Source: a gamma proteobacterium symbiont of Ctena orbiculata (GTDB lineage: Bacteria; Pseudomonadota; Gammaproteobacteria; Chromatiales; Chromatiaceae). From it: a stretch of DNA of 64,000 nt. Of this stretch, positions 54,495 through 62,874 are shown one piece after another (within the stretch, counting starts at the first letter, position 1; each line of letters starts with the position of its first letter). The position numbers were made by a program, and so were the translations under genes. The notes under the pieces are model-generated. The model did not search any database. It saw only the letters and a program-made list of their open reading frames with translations, and was not told the origin of the DNA. The stretch spans positions 1-64,000 of the forward strand of contig QBVC01000032.1 of assembly GCA_003058495.1 (NCBI GenBank), in the 5' to 3' direction.

Positions 54495-55799
54495 TCAGGC
54501 GATATCGAGACGCAGTCTAGCCTGGATCTCCCTACCGGCTTGCTCGGCCACCCCCGCCCGTTCGGCAAATTGCCGCCAGTCTCTCACCACCTCGCCGACC
54601 TCTGCGACAATCGCCTCCGCCCGCCCCCGTTTCATCGAAGCCGTCCTGGCGCAGGCCTTGAGGTCATCCAGGGTGAAGCCGTCACGCTTGCCGTTGACCG
54701 TCATCTGATGGGTTGCCGTCCACAGCCCATCAGGATTGAAGCTGTGGGTCATGTCGAACGCCGGCGACAAAGACCAGGCACCCGATTTATCCATCAGAAA
54801 GGCGATATTCTTGACATGGTCGTCCTGGTTGCGGCCGATGATGTTGAACACCATGCGGCGAAACTGCTCCTCGATCGCCTGCATCGGCAGCCCCAGACGA
54901 CGTATCACCATCAGCGCCTGTTCGTAACTGTAGCCCCCCGCCCTATTGAAATCGTAGTGGGCCATGGCGCATAACGATTGCATATGCAGCTTTTCACCGC
55001 CGTCGAGACGGTCGAATCGCTTGCTCATGAAGTGTCGCCGCCCGCCCTCTTCGAGGAGTCGGGATTCGTTCATCTCGATACCGCACCGACGCGCCATCAG
55101 GTAGTAGGCATACTCTATGGCGCCATACCCCTGTGGATCCTCGAGCTCCTTGTCCCGGTTACCGCTGACCCCGTCAAACTTAAGCAGCCAGTACTCGAAT
55201 CCCTCGCCGGCCGTCACCTGGCCGGAGCGAACCTCGTTGGTGGCGGGATTCCAGGCGATCACCGCTTTCGCCCTCGCGCCGCCGGCGGAGGTGCCGACAC
55301 GCAGGATATCGCTGAGCGCCTCCCCCTTGTGGGCATGGGCAAAGGAGTGGCGCAGGCCATGGCGCTCGCTGAGCACCTCTGAAGCCAGTTCAACCAATCT
55401 GTCTATCTCGATGGGGCTCGCGTGCCGGCCGCCGGGCCCGATGATGGGCGCGAACTCCAATCCGCCCATGCCACGCCGTCCGATATAGCAGAGGCGTTCA
55501 ACCGCATTGAAACTGTCGCTGTCCCTTCCCTGGGAGGCCAGCCAGGCATCGATCAGAAGGTTCCCGAACCTGTCCGGCAGTGAGTCCGCCAGCAGCCCGG
55601 GCAGTCCGTGAAAGGTCTCCCTGGGGAGTTGGGGAAAGCTGTAGAGACGGTTGGAGAGGGGCATAGTGAGCGGTGCGACCTCGATCCCGCTGCGAATAAA
55701 GGCCTGATCATATTCAAACACCGCCGTCTCCTCGCCATCCGCCAGGGAGACCGCACCGATGGTGCGTCCCCAGAGGCGAACCTCGGCCAGGGTGGTCAC
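54495..55799 (-). CDS. hipA: HipA-type serine/threonine kinase toxin
   Basis: A 434-residue HipA-family kinase. Conserved features are the N-terminal couple domain (LPGLLADSLPDRFGN), the regulatory Gly/Ser loop VGTSAGGARAKAVIAW, where HipA-type toxins are inactivated by autophosphorylation, the catalytic loop NIIGRNQDDHVKNIAF and the metal-binding SPAFDMTHS. All catalytic residues appear intact. Known HipA proteins phosphorylate glutamyl-tRNA synthetase and cause dormancy; related HipA-like kinases use other tRNA synthetases, so the target here is open. It overlaps the hipB stop by four bases (ATGA), giving translational coupling, and is controlled through the palindromes upstream of hipB. 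Confidence 0.93.
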   Translation of the reverse strand: MTTLAEVRLWGRTIGAVSLADGEETAVFEYDQAFIRSGIEVAPLTMPLSNRLYSFPQLPRETFHGLPGLLADSLPDRFGNLLIDAWLASQGRDSDSFNAVERLCYIGRRGMGGLEFAPIIGPGGRHASPIEIDRLVELASEVLSERHGLRHSFAHAHKGEALSDILRVGTSAGGARAKAVIAWNPATNEVRSGQVTAGEGFEYWLLKFDGVSGNRDKELEDPQGYGAIEYAYYLMARRCGIEMNESRLLEEGGRRHFMSKRFDRLDGGEKLHMQSLCAMAHYDFNRAGGYSYEQALMVIRRLGLPMQAIEEQFRRMVFNIIGRNQDDHVKNIAFLMDKSGAWSLSPAFDMTHSFNPDGLWTATHQMTVNGKRDGFTLDDLKACARTASMKRGRAEAIVAEVGEVVRDWRQFAERAGVAEQAGREIQARLRLDIA

Positions 55800-56146
55800 T
55801 CCTCATCTCCCCAGCGCCATGGCTCATCCACTTCCCCGGCTTCACTGCGGGAGGAGGCGCGCACCCGGACCTTGCCCTTGCGCTTCAACAGATCCATCGG
55901 ACGCTGCATCCTTTCGGGAAAGAGCAGATCCAACCCCGGCAGCATATCCAACACCCGCAGCAGACGGATCATGCTCGACATCTGCGCCGAGGCCCCCGAC
56001 TCGATCCGTTCCACCGTACGCTTGGCAATGCCCGCCTGCTCGGCCACAGCCGCCTGGGTCAGCCGCAATTCGAGGCGTCGCTGCTGCAACCGCTGACCGA
56101 TCGCCTGCAGCACCGCCTCATCCGAGAGTAATTCAGATATATTCAT
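55796..56146 (-). CDS. hipB: HipB-type XRE antitoxin
   Basis: ATG 56146 (116 residues, MNISELLSDEAVLQ) has GGCGAG just upstream; a GTG three codons earlier is in frame. The XRE helix-turn-helix is at about residues 12-70 (RLQQRRLELRLTQAAVAEQA; GIAKRTVERIESG). The C-terminal tail after residue 85 is charged and probably contacts HipA. As in E. coli hipBA, the protein should bind palindromic operators upstream and repress the operon. Two TATCG-N10-CGATA sites at 56187-56206 and 56270-56289 are the obvious targets. Confidence 0.92.
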   Translation of the reverse strand: MNISELLSDEAVLQAIGQRLQQRRLELRLTQAAVAEQAGIAKRTVERIESGASAQMSSMIRLLRVLDMLPGLDLLFPERMQRPMDLLKRKGKVRVRASSRSEAGEVDEPWRWGDEE

Positions 56147-56186
56147 ACTCGCCACATATTACGATTTATCAACGTTATTTTACATA

Positions 56187-56206
56187 TATCGTAAATTATA
56201 GCGATA
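56187..56206. promoter_or_regulatory. hipBA operator candidate, proximal
   Basis: TATCG (56187-56191) and CGATA (56202-56206) are perfect inverted arms around ten bases, 41 bases upstream of the hipB start. The same arm sequence and spacing recurs at 56270-56289. E. coli HipB binds TATCC-N8-GGATA sites, which are similar in sequence. Part of AT-rich DNA that likely contains the promoter. Confidence 0.65.
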
Positions 56207-56269
56207 AATGAATTAATTATTGATTTTCGCTCTTAAAAAATGTCGACTTGTTGTCCCCATTCCCGGCTA

Positions 56270-56289
56270 TATCGTCATTTTTAACGATA
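56270..56289. promoter_or_regulatory. hipBA operator candidate, distal
   Basis: TATCG (56270-56274) and CGATA (56285-56289) repeat the proximal site's arms with an identical ten-base spacer length, 83 bases further upstream. The right arm continues into a second palindrome, CGATATT-C-AATATCG (56285-56299), so up to three half-sites are clustered. This multi-site layout fits HipA-HipB dimers looping or filling DNA. Confidence 0.62.
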
Positions 56290-56460
56290 TTCAATATCGC
56301 AGTCCAGTCTCGTCCTTGGCAGGATGGGGACCGATATCCACAGCCATTATCTCAACCCGCAGGTCACTTTCGATCGCCTCTATGACCGGGTTGGCGTGCC
56401 TATCCTCTGTCGCAGATTCGACCTGTGTGGAGAAGCGCTGCCTGCGGAGGAGTGATTATC

Positions 56461-56617
56461 AGTCCGCAAATGAACGCTAATAAACGCAAATGACTTTTTT
56501 AATCCATGGTTCCAATGGCCATCTGTCGGAAACCTTGCTCTAGTAGTATTCACCAAACGGATGCCATGAGGCTTTGCTGAAATACTATTAGCGTTTATTT
56601 GCGTTCATTTGCGGACT
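56461..56617. repeat. Inverted pair of a dispersed 31-base repeat
   Basis: The left copy (56461-56491) begins AGTCCGCAAATGAACGC, and the right copy (56587-56617) is its reverse complement with 29 of 31 matches. The two mismatches are swapped A/T positions inside the copies. A third copy occurs at 62749-62779 in the same orientation as the left copy. The 157-base unit between hipB and marC has a layout like a small non-autonomous element or paired extragenic repeats. Confidence 0.75.
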
Positions 56618-56668
56618 CAAAAAACCCATTTGCGAAAATTTGCGGTTTATCCTGCTTTTTACCCGCTG

Positions 56669-57268
56669 CTACAGTGTTGCGACAAAATCGCGAATCCCGT
56701 CCAGCAGCATCTGGCTGGCGAGGATCACCAGAATCATGCCCATCAGCCGCTCAAGCGCCAGTGAACCGCGGGTACCGATGAGCCGCAGCAACGGGGACGA
56801 GCCAAGCAGCAGAATCGTCGTACCTATCCAAGCCAGGAACAGCGCCACCGTCCACTCCCCAATGCGCCCGGGTTGGCTCGAGCTCAACAGCAGCAGTACG
56901 GCGATGGTCGAGGGCCCGGCGATCAACGGTACCGCCAGTGGCACGATCAGCGGATCCTCATCGACCGCCTCGTCGCCATGATCGGGCCTGCCGGGAAAGA
57001 TCATCCGCAGCGAGATGATGAACAGCAGCACCCCACCCGCGATATTCAGTGAAGGCTCGGTAAGACCGAGGAATGCCAGCAGGGTCCCGCCGGCGAAGAG
57101 AAAGCCGAGCAGGATGAAAAAGGCGATAACCAGCTCCCGGGCGACCACCCTGGTTCGCCGTGGCTGATCGAGCCTGGAGAGCAGCGCATTGAATACCGGC
57201 AGATTGCCGAGTGGATCCATAATCAGGAACAGGGTGACAGCCACCGATGCTATCTCGTACCAATTCAC
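56669..57268 (-). CDS. MarC family integral membrane protein
   Basis: A 199-residue protein with six predicted membrane spans. Start is GTG 57268, supported by AGGAGG eight bases upstream. Family landmarks are FLIMDPLGNLPVFNALLS near residue 15, LNIAGGVLLFIISLRMI near 75 and PLAVPLIAGPSTIAVLLLL near 110. MarC/UPF0056 proteins were once linked to multiple antibiotic resistance, but this is not upheld and their transport substrate is unknown. It sits on the same strand as the lhr remnant and the 111-residue gene, about 50 bases after the latter's stop. Confidence 0.9.
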   Translation of the reverse strand: MNWYEIASVAVTLFLIMDPLGNLPVFNALLSRLDQPRRTRVVARELVIAFFILLGFLFAGGTLLAFLGLTEPSLNIAGGVLLFIISLRMIFPGRPDHGDEAVDEDPLIVPLAVPLIAGPSTIAVLLLLSSSQPGRIGEWTVALFLAWIGTTILLLGSSPLLRLIGTRGSLALERLMGMILVILASQMLLDGIRDFVATL

Positions 57269-57318
57269 GCCCTGGCCTCCTGGCGGGTGGTTATCGTTTA
57301 CGCTTCAAGGCGCCGCTC

Positions 57319-57654
57319 TCAATCCATATCCCATAGCTGTTTGACATTCTCGACAAACTCACGGGGATTCTTCGGGGTAAACCTGAGTTGTTTGAAAAGG
57401 CCGTTTCTTCTAACCAGCCCCACATGCTCGAACAGATCTGCGAGATCCAGTTTCAAGGCGAACAGGGAAGTCCTGATCACCGGCGGTCTATAGGTCTCAA
57501 TCGAGACCAGCTCATCCCTTCTGATCACCAGGGTCTTGGTAACAAAGGGGAATCTGCACAGCAACTCGATCCTGTCCGGGTAGATGGCGTAGCGGTTCTC
57601 GAGACTCCGCTTCGCAGGCATCGATACGTATACGGGTGCGTCGCCGGATTTCAT
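57319..57654 (-). CDS. Hypothetical protein, 111 residues, possible PH-like fold
   Basis: ATG 57654 is preceded by AGAGG. The product has no signal peptide or membrane span. Alternating hydrophobic strands (YAIYPDRIELLCRFPFVTKT; LVIRRDELVSIETYRPP) followed by a C-terminal helix (NPREFVENVKQLWDMD) recall small bacterial PH-like domains, but the resemblance is weak and I give no function. It begins 16 bases after the stop of the lhr C-terminal part and may have been in the lhr operon. Confidence 0.68.
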   Translation of the reverse strand: MKSGDAPVYVSMPAKRSLENRYAIYPDRIELLCRFPFVTKTLVIRRDELVSIETYRPPVIRTSLFALKLDLADLFEHVGLVRRNGLFKQLRFTPKNPREFVENVKQLWDMD

Positions 57655-57670
57655 CTGCCTCTTTCCCTCC

Positions 57671-59422
57671 TCAAAACAGCGGGCCCTGTTGCGGCTTGTG
57701 ATAGTTCGCCGGATGCTGCCTGCGCGTCAGCAGGTTCTTTATATGCCAGTGCTCGCTCGCCGGCACGGCATCGTCGATCGTGATCTCGCCCGCCTGATTG
57801 ATTGCGATGGGCTTGCCGTCCCGGTAGAGAATGCGGTGACCCGCCTGGGCGGCGATCCGTCTGCCGGGGGTGATGATGCCGGTGAGATTCAGCGGATCGG
57901 CGCTGCTGAGGGTGATCAGCTCCTCGGCATCGCTTCGTCTGCGCACCTCGCGCAGCAGACTCACCGCCTCGGGCAGGGCGAAGTGCTCGCCGGCAAAACC
58001 CTGCACGAAACGCCCCCCCCGGATTTCACCCCGCGCCTCGAGTCTGCGCAGGCAATAGAGAAGCTCGCGCCAGGTCGGCAGACCGCTCTCCCGCTCCAGG
58101 AGTTTTCTGAAGACAACCCCGTAGCGGGTAAGCAGGACCCGGGCAATCTGTTCCACCCGCTGCCCTTCATCCGCCTGTTGCAGCGGCGCCCGTATCAGCG
58201 ACCAGCGTCCACCCGAGGCCAGGGGCGCCTGCAGCGGCGGTCGGCGCCGGCTGCGCCTGCGGCTCTTCTCCGGCCTGATCATGGCGCGCAGTCCCTGAAA
58301 CTGATCGGAGTTGACCAGGCCCCAGGCGACCAGTTCGCCCAGTGCGTTCTCCAGTTGGGTCTTCAGCAAACCGGTCTGCTGCTGCAGGTCATCGAAGAAA
58401 CTGGCGCCCCACTGCTCCAGCACCTCGAGCACCTTCGAGGCGGTCGCGCTCAAGCCTTGCGGCAGTTCGCTTTCACGCTGACACCAGAGGGCGAGATTGG
58501 AGCGGAAGATGAATGCCAGGGGCGTGGACTTGACCGCCGGATTCTTGCGCCTGCTCTCCTTGGCATCGGCGGGCAGCCGTCGCAGCCAGGCAAGCTTGCC
58601 CGAAGCGCAGAGCTGATCGAGCTCGCTGGAGAAGTAGGGCTGCAGCCTGGCGGGCAGGATCTCCTCCTCCCAGCTTGCGGCCGCAAGGCTGACGCCCTCG
58701 AGCTGCTGCATCACCCGCTCCAGGGCGGCGACACCCTGGGACGGCTCGTCCAGTCCCTGCCAGTTGAAGAGGAAGCGCATGAAATCAGCCGGGCTCACCG
58801 GCTCGATCTCGCTGCGCAGACGTTTCAGGGTATAGCGGTGGATGCGTGCCAGCAGGCCGCGCTCGCACCACTCGAGCTCGTGCTGGCGGGGATCGAAATG
58901 GCCCTGGATGACAAAGCCCTCCTGTTCCAGCATCCTCAACGCCTGCTCCACATCCCCCGTGGAGAGACCGCCGGCCCTTGTCAGCCGGGACAGGGTGACC
59001 GGCCCCAGGCTCTCCAGCCGGCTGCGTATGATTTCGGTGACCGCCGTCTCGCGGCTGGCCGCCTCATCCGCCGGCAAGGCCTCTATCACCGGCGCCATCT
59101 CGTGATCCGGGAAGATCGAGCGCACTGCCAGCAACCGCTCCGCGGCAACCCAGAGCATCTCAGCGCCCAGGGACAGCCTTGTCGCACGCTGCCGGCGCTG
59201 CAGCTCGGCAAGCAGGCCGTACCAAGGCTCGAGATCCGCCGCTGGGATCTCGTCCTCGGCGATGAAGCCGGTGATGGTCAGGGCGTCGTGCAGTTCGTCC
59301 GCGCTGCGCGGCTGCGGCCAGGCCTCCCGCTTCACCTGCTGGATCGCCTCGGGACTCAAGCGACCGATCTCCGCGGCGCTCTGCGGATCCATGTGGCGCC
59401 GCTGCGCTACCGCCAGGGCGCG
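57671..59422 (-). pseudogene. lhr: lhr C-terminal part, frameshifted from its N-terminal half
   Basis: This frame carries the continuation of a large Lhr helicase. Reading upstream of ATG 59392 in the same frame gives [10 protein letters not shown], which matches the RALAV segment that in intact Lhr proteins follows a conserved RWRWN block. From 59392, 573 codons follow with winged-helix-like units and the Lhr C-terminal region (RALAV..., ALPEAVSLLREVRRR, LSSADPLNLTGII, GHRILYRDGKPIAI). No ribosome site precedes ATG 59392, and the stop of the N-terminal half lies 15 bases upstream in another frame. The part is therefore probably translated poorly or not at all, unless reinitiation occurs. Intact Lhr is an RNA/DNA helicase used in DNA repair. 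Confidence 0.82.
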
Positions 59423-61584
59423 GCGAGCAGGGCCTGGATCAGGATCCCCTCGACGCTCTTCGCCTTCAGATAGCCGGCCGGTTCCTCCAGGGGGAAGCTG
59501 TGGGTCGGCCCCAGGGAGAGGATCAGGTTGTCCTCGTTGGCCGCCGCCTGCAGCTCGAAGTTGAAACGGCGGCAGAAGCGCTTGCGCAGGGCCAGACCCC
59601 AGGCCTTGTTGATCCTTGATCCGAAGGGGGCGTGGATGACGAAGTGCATGTCCCCGGTCTCATCGAAGAAGCGCTCGAAGACGATCTGTTTCTGCGTCGG
59701 TATGACGCCGAAGAGGGCCTTGGTCGCCGCCAGGTACTCGACCAGCTGGGATGCGGCAACCGGATCGAGCTGCTGCTCCCGCTCCAGGTAGTCCAACGCC
59801 GCCTGCTGCCCATCGTCCAACAAGCCGTCGAGGATCTCCCGCAGGCGCGAAACCGCCAGGGAGAGTTCATCGGTGCGTCCCGGCGCCTCGCCGAACCAGA
59901 AGGGGATGGTGGGGGGCAGGCCTCGGGCGTCCTCGACAAAGACCCTGCCCTGTTCGATCTTCAGCATGCGGTAGGAGAAGTTGCCGAGCTGGAAGATATC
60001 CCCCGGCATGCTCTCGAAGGCGAAGTCCTCGTTGAGGCTGCCGACGAAGAGCCCCTCGGGCTGCAGGATCACGTCGTAGTCGAACTGATCCGGAATGGCG
60101 CCGCCGTTGGTCAGCGCGGTGAGACGGGCGCTCCGGCGCGGCCGCAGCACGCCGTTGACCGCATCCCGGTGGAGGTAGTCGCCCCTTCTTCCCCGCCGGG
60201 TATGAAAACCCTCGGAGAGGATCTTCACCAGCTCGATGAAATCCTTCTCCGCGAGATTGTTGTAGGGGCGGGCGGAGCTGAATGCCCGGAAGAGCGCCTG
60301 CTCGTCCCACTCCCGGGCGGATACCTCGGCGATGATCTGCTGCGACAGCACATCCAGCGGATGCTCGGGAATCGGGATGCGGTCGAGCTCCCCCCGGCGG
60401 ATCGCATCGAGCATCGCCACCGACTCCACCAGGTCGTCGCGGCTGAGGGGGAAGAGCCGCGCCTTGGGGGTCCCGCTGAGCTGGTGCCCGGAACGTCCCG
60501 CCCGCTGCAGCAAGGTGGCGATGCTGCGTGGCGAGCCCATCTGACAGACCAGGTCCACATCGCCGATATCGATGCCCAGTTCCAGGGAGGCGGTCGCCAC
60601 CAGGGCGCGCAGGGATCCCGATTTCAGCCGCCGCTCGGCATCGAGCCGATGCTCCTTGGCCAGGCTGCCGTGATGGGAGGTCACCGCCTCCTCTCCCAGG
60701 CTCCTGGCCAGGGCCGCCGCCGCCCGCTCCGCCAGGCGGCGGGTGTTGACGAAGATCAGGGTGGTCCTGTGGCCCAGGATGAGCTGCTCCAGGCGGCGGT
60801 AGATCTCATCCCAGGCCTCGTTCGCCATCACCGCCTGCAGCGGCGATCCGGTCAATTCGATGGCGAGGTCACGCTGGCGAATATGGCCGGTGTCGACGAT
60901 GGTGCAGGCCTGCTGCCGCGGATCGTCGTGCTGTCCGGTGAGGTAGCGCGCCATCTCCTCGATCGGCTTCTGGGTCGCCGAGATGCCGATGCGCAGCGGC
61001 GGCCTCCGGCACAACTGGTTGAGCCGCTCCAGGCTCAAGGTCAGGTGGGCGCCGCGCTTGTTGCCGGCCAGGGCATGGATCTCGTCGACGATCACGCTGC
61101 GCACCCCGCGCAGCATCTCGCGCCCGGAGTCGGAGGTGAGCAGGATGTAGAGGGACTCCGGGGTGGTCACCAGGATATGGGGCGGGGTGCGCTTCATCAT
61201 CGCCCGTTCGGCGCTGCTGGTATCGCCGCTGCGCACCAGGGCGCGGATCGCCACGTCGGGGAAGCCGTTCTCCAGCAGCGCATCGCGGATCCCGTTCAGC
61301 GGCAGCTCCAGATTCTTGTGGATATCGTTGGAGAGCGCCTTCAGGGGCGAGACATAGAGCACCTGGGTCTCGTCGGCGAGGGGGGACGCCAGGCCCTCGC
61401 GGACCAGTCGGTCGATCGCCGCAAGAAAGGCGGCCAGGGTCTTGCCGGAACCGGTGGGCGCCGAGATCAGGGTGTTCCGCGCAGCCTGAATCGCCGGCCA
61501 GGCCTCCGCCTGGACCTCGGTTGGTTGGCCGAAATGGCGCTCGAACCATGCGCTGACCGCCGGGTGAAACTGATACCGAGACAT
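59407..61584 (-). pseudogene. lhr: lhr N-terminal helicase core, truncated
   Basis: ATG 61584 (725 residues, [19 protein letters not shown]) starts an Lhr-type superfamily 2 helicase. Motifs are intact: Q-like [15 protein letters not shown], Walker [53 protein letters not shown] and QRAGRSGHQ. The core continues through the winged-helix and Lhr-specific regions ([18 protein letters not shown]) but stops at QALLAAPWR. Intact Lhr proteins continue here through a RWRWN-containing block. The core alone could still be an active 3'-5' helicase, since isolated Lhr cores are. The GGAAGG before the start is unusually close. It is divergent from the SRPBCC gene. Confidence 0.85.
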
Positions 61585-61690
61585 CCTTCCATGATAGCCC
61601 CTATTTTCCTGCCAGGCTTGGAATCCTATACTCGAAACAGAGTTATCGGTATAACCAACAATTCTAACCGCTGCCGGAGGGACCCAAATC

Positions 61691-62692
61691 GTGACAACGC
61701 TGCTCATCGTTATCGCACTCATTGTCGCCATGCCGTTGATCTACCTTGCCACCCTGGACGGAAACTACAAGGTCAGGCGGTCATTGGCCATCGACGCCAG
61801 CCAAAAGACCCTCTTCGACAAGATTCGCGACTTCAGGAGTTGGTCGGACTGGAGCCCCTGGCTGATGCACGAGCCCGAGACCGCCCTCGCCTTCTCCGAC
61901 ACACCGGACCGGGAGGGGGGCTGGTACAGCTGGGACGGCAAAACCATCGGCGCCGGCAGGCTGACCCACGAAAGGTTCATCGGTGAGGAGCGCATCGAGC
62001 AGCGGATCGAGTTCAAGCGCCCCTTCAAGTCGGTGAGCCGGGTCTGGTGGGAATTCGAAGCGATCGACGAGAACACCACCCGGGTGCACTGGAACATGGC
62101 CGGCAGCATGCCCTTTCTGTTCCGGTTCATGGCGAAGAAGATGCCGGACTATATCAGCAAGGACTACGACACCGGTCTCTATCTGCTGCGCGGCGAACTG
62201 GAGGCGGAGGCGGAGGTCCCGCGTATCTCCTTCGAGGGACCCGCCGAACTCCCCGACCAGACCGCCTTGACGATCCATTTCGAAGGCCATCTGGAAGCCA
62301 TGAAAACGGCGTTTAAGGAGGGCTTTCCCAAGCTGGGCAGCTACATCGACGAGAACCAGCTGACCGCCACGGGCTATCCCTTCACCATCTATCACAAGGT
62401 CGACCTGAAGAGCATGCACTTCAATTGCGACCTGGCGATGCCGGTGGCCGGGGAGACCCGGTCCGCGGATTTTGAGATCAAATCCTATCCCGGGGGGCGC
62501 TACTACAAGACCACCTTGCAGGGCAGCTACGAGTTTCTCGAACTGGCCTGGTACCAGGCCTACGCCCACCTGCAGATGCAGAAGATAAAGCCCCTGCACA
62601 GAGAGCCCCCACGGGAGGTGTATGAGAACGATCCCGCCAGGGTGATCCACAGCAACGAGATCGTTACCTCGATCTATATTCCAATCAAATAG
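61691..62692 (+). CDS. SRPBCC / GyrI-like effector-binding membrane-anchored protein
   Basis: GTG 61691 (333 residues) is supported by GGAGGG nine bases upstream. One N-terminal span ([17 protein letters not shown]) is followed by a START/SRPBCC ligand-binding domain (about 30-160; [34 protein letters not shown]) and a GyrI-like/AraC effector-binding domain (about 175-333; [28 protein letters not shown]). Both are small-molecule-binding folds. Typical roles are ligand binding or detoxification, without a known substrate. Transcribed away from lhr across a 106-base gap that must contain both promoters. Confidence 0.85.
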   Translation: MTTLLIVIALIVAMPLIYLATLDGNYKVRRSLAIDASQKTLFDKIRDFRSWSDWSPWLMHEPETALAFSDTPDREGGWYSWDGKTIGAGRLTHERFIGEERIEQRIEFKRPFKSVSRVWWEFEAIDENTTRVHWNMAGSMPFLFRFMAKKMPDYISKDYDTGLYLLRGELEAEAEVPRISFEGPAELPDQTALTIHFEGHLEAMKTAFKEGFPKLGSYIDENQLTATGYPFTIYHKVDLKSMHFNCDLAMPVAGETRSADFEIKSYPGGRYYKTTLQGSYEFLELAWYQAYAHLQMQKIKPLHREPPREVYENDPARVIHSNEIVTSIYIPIK

Positions 62693-62748
62693 TATTCTGG
62701 CTGTTCACACGATTGAGTGGCATAGCCAGTGACTTGATGACAGGGAAA

Positions 62749-62779
62749 AGTCCGCAAATGAACGCGAATAGACGCAAAT
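62749..62779 (+). repeat. Third copy of the dispersed 31-base repeat
   Basis: This copy begins AGTCCGCAAATGAACGC and matches the 56461-56491 copy at 29 of 31 positions. It lies in the gap between the SRPBCC-like and VWA-domain genes. No inverted partner is seen here, so it may be a solo remnant of the same element. Confidence 0.72.
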
Positions 62780-62808
62780 GTATTGTGCTGCCCATTTTAC
62801 AAATACCA

Positions 62809-62828
62809 GCCCGGCCTCCAGGCCGGGC
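62809..62828. terminator. Strong GC hairpin between convergent genes
   Basis: GCCCGGCC (62809-62816) and GGCCGGGC (62821-62828) form a perfect 8-bp stem with a TCCA loop. It lies between the convergent SRPBCC-like gene (plus) and VWA gene (minus). T residues nearby are few (CTGTTT on plus, GGTATTTG on minus), so it is a probable bidirectional terminator but without a classic U-tract. Confidence 0.55.
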
Positions 62829-62874
62829 CTGTTTCATCATGCATCAAGTAATAACCTGATGCCTCAATCCCGGA

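Larger units (their letters stand above)
56147..56668. other. Intergenic region between hipB and marC
   Basis: No gene is supported. The first 150 bases hold the hipBA promoter and palindromic operators in AT-rich DNA. The segment 56461-56617 is an inverted pair of a dispersed 31-base repeat. Beyond it, 56618-56668 leads into the marC 3' end. Confidence 0.6.

Noticed and set aside
59632-61986. A 784-codon plus-strand frame opposite lhr
   Set aside because: Antisense to intact helicase motifs; composition is low-complexity and no family fits.
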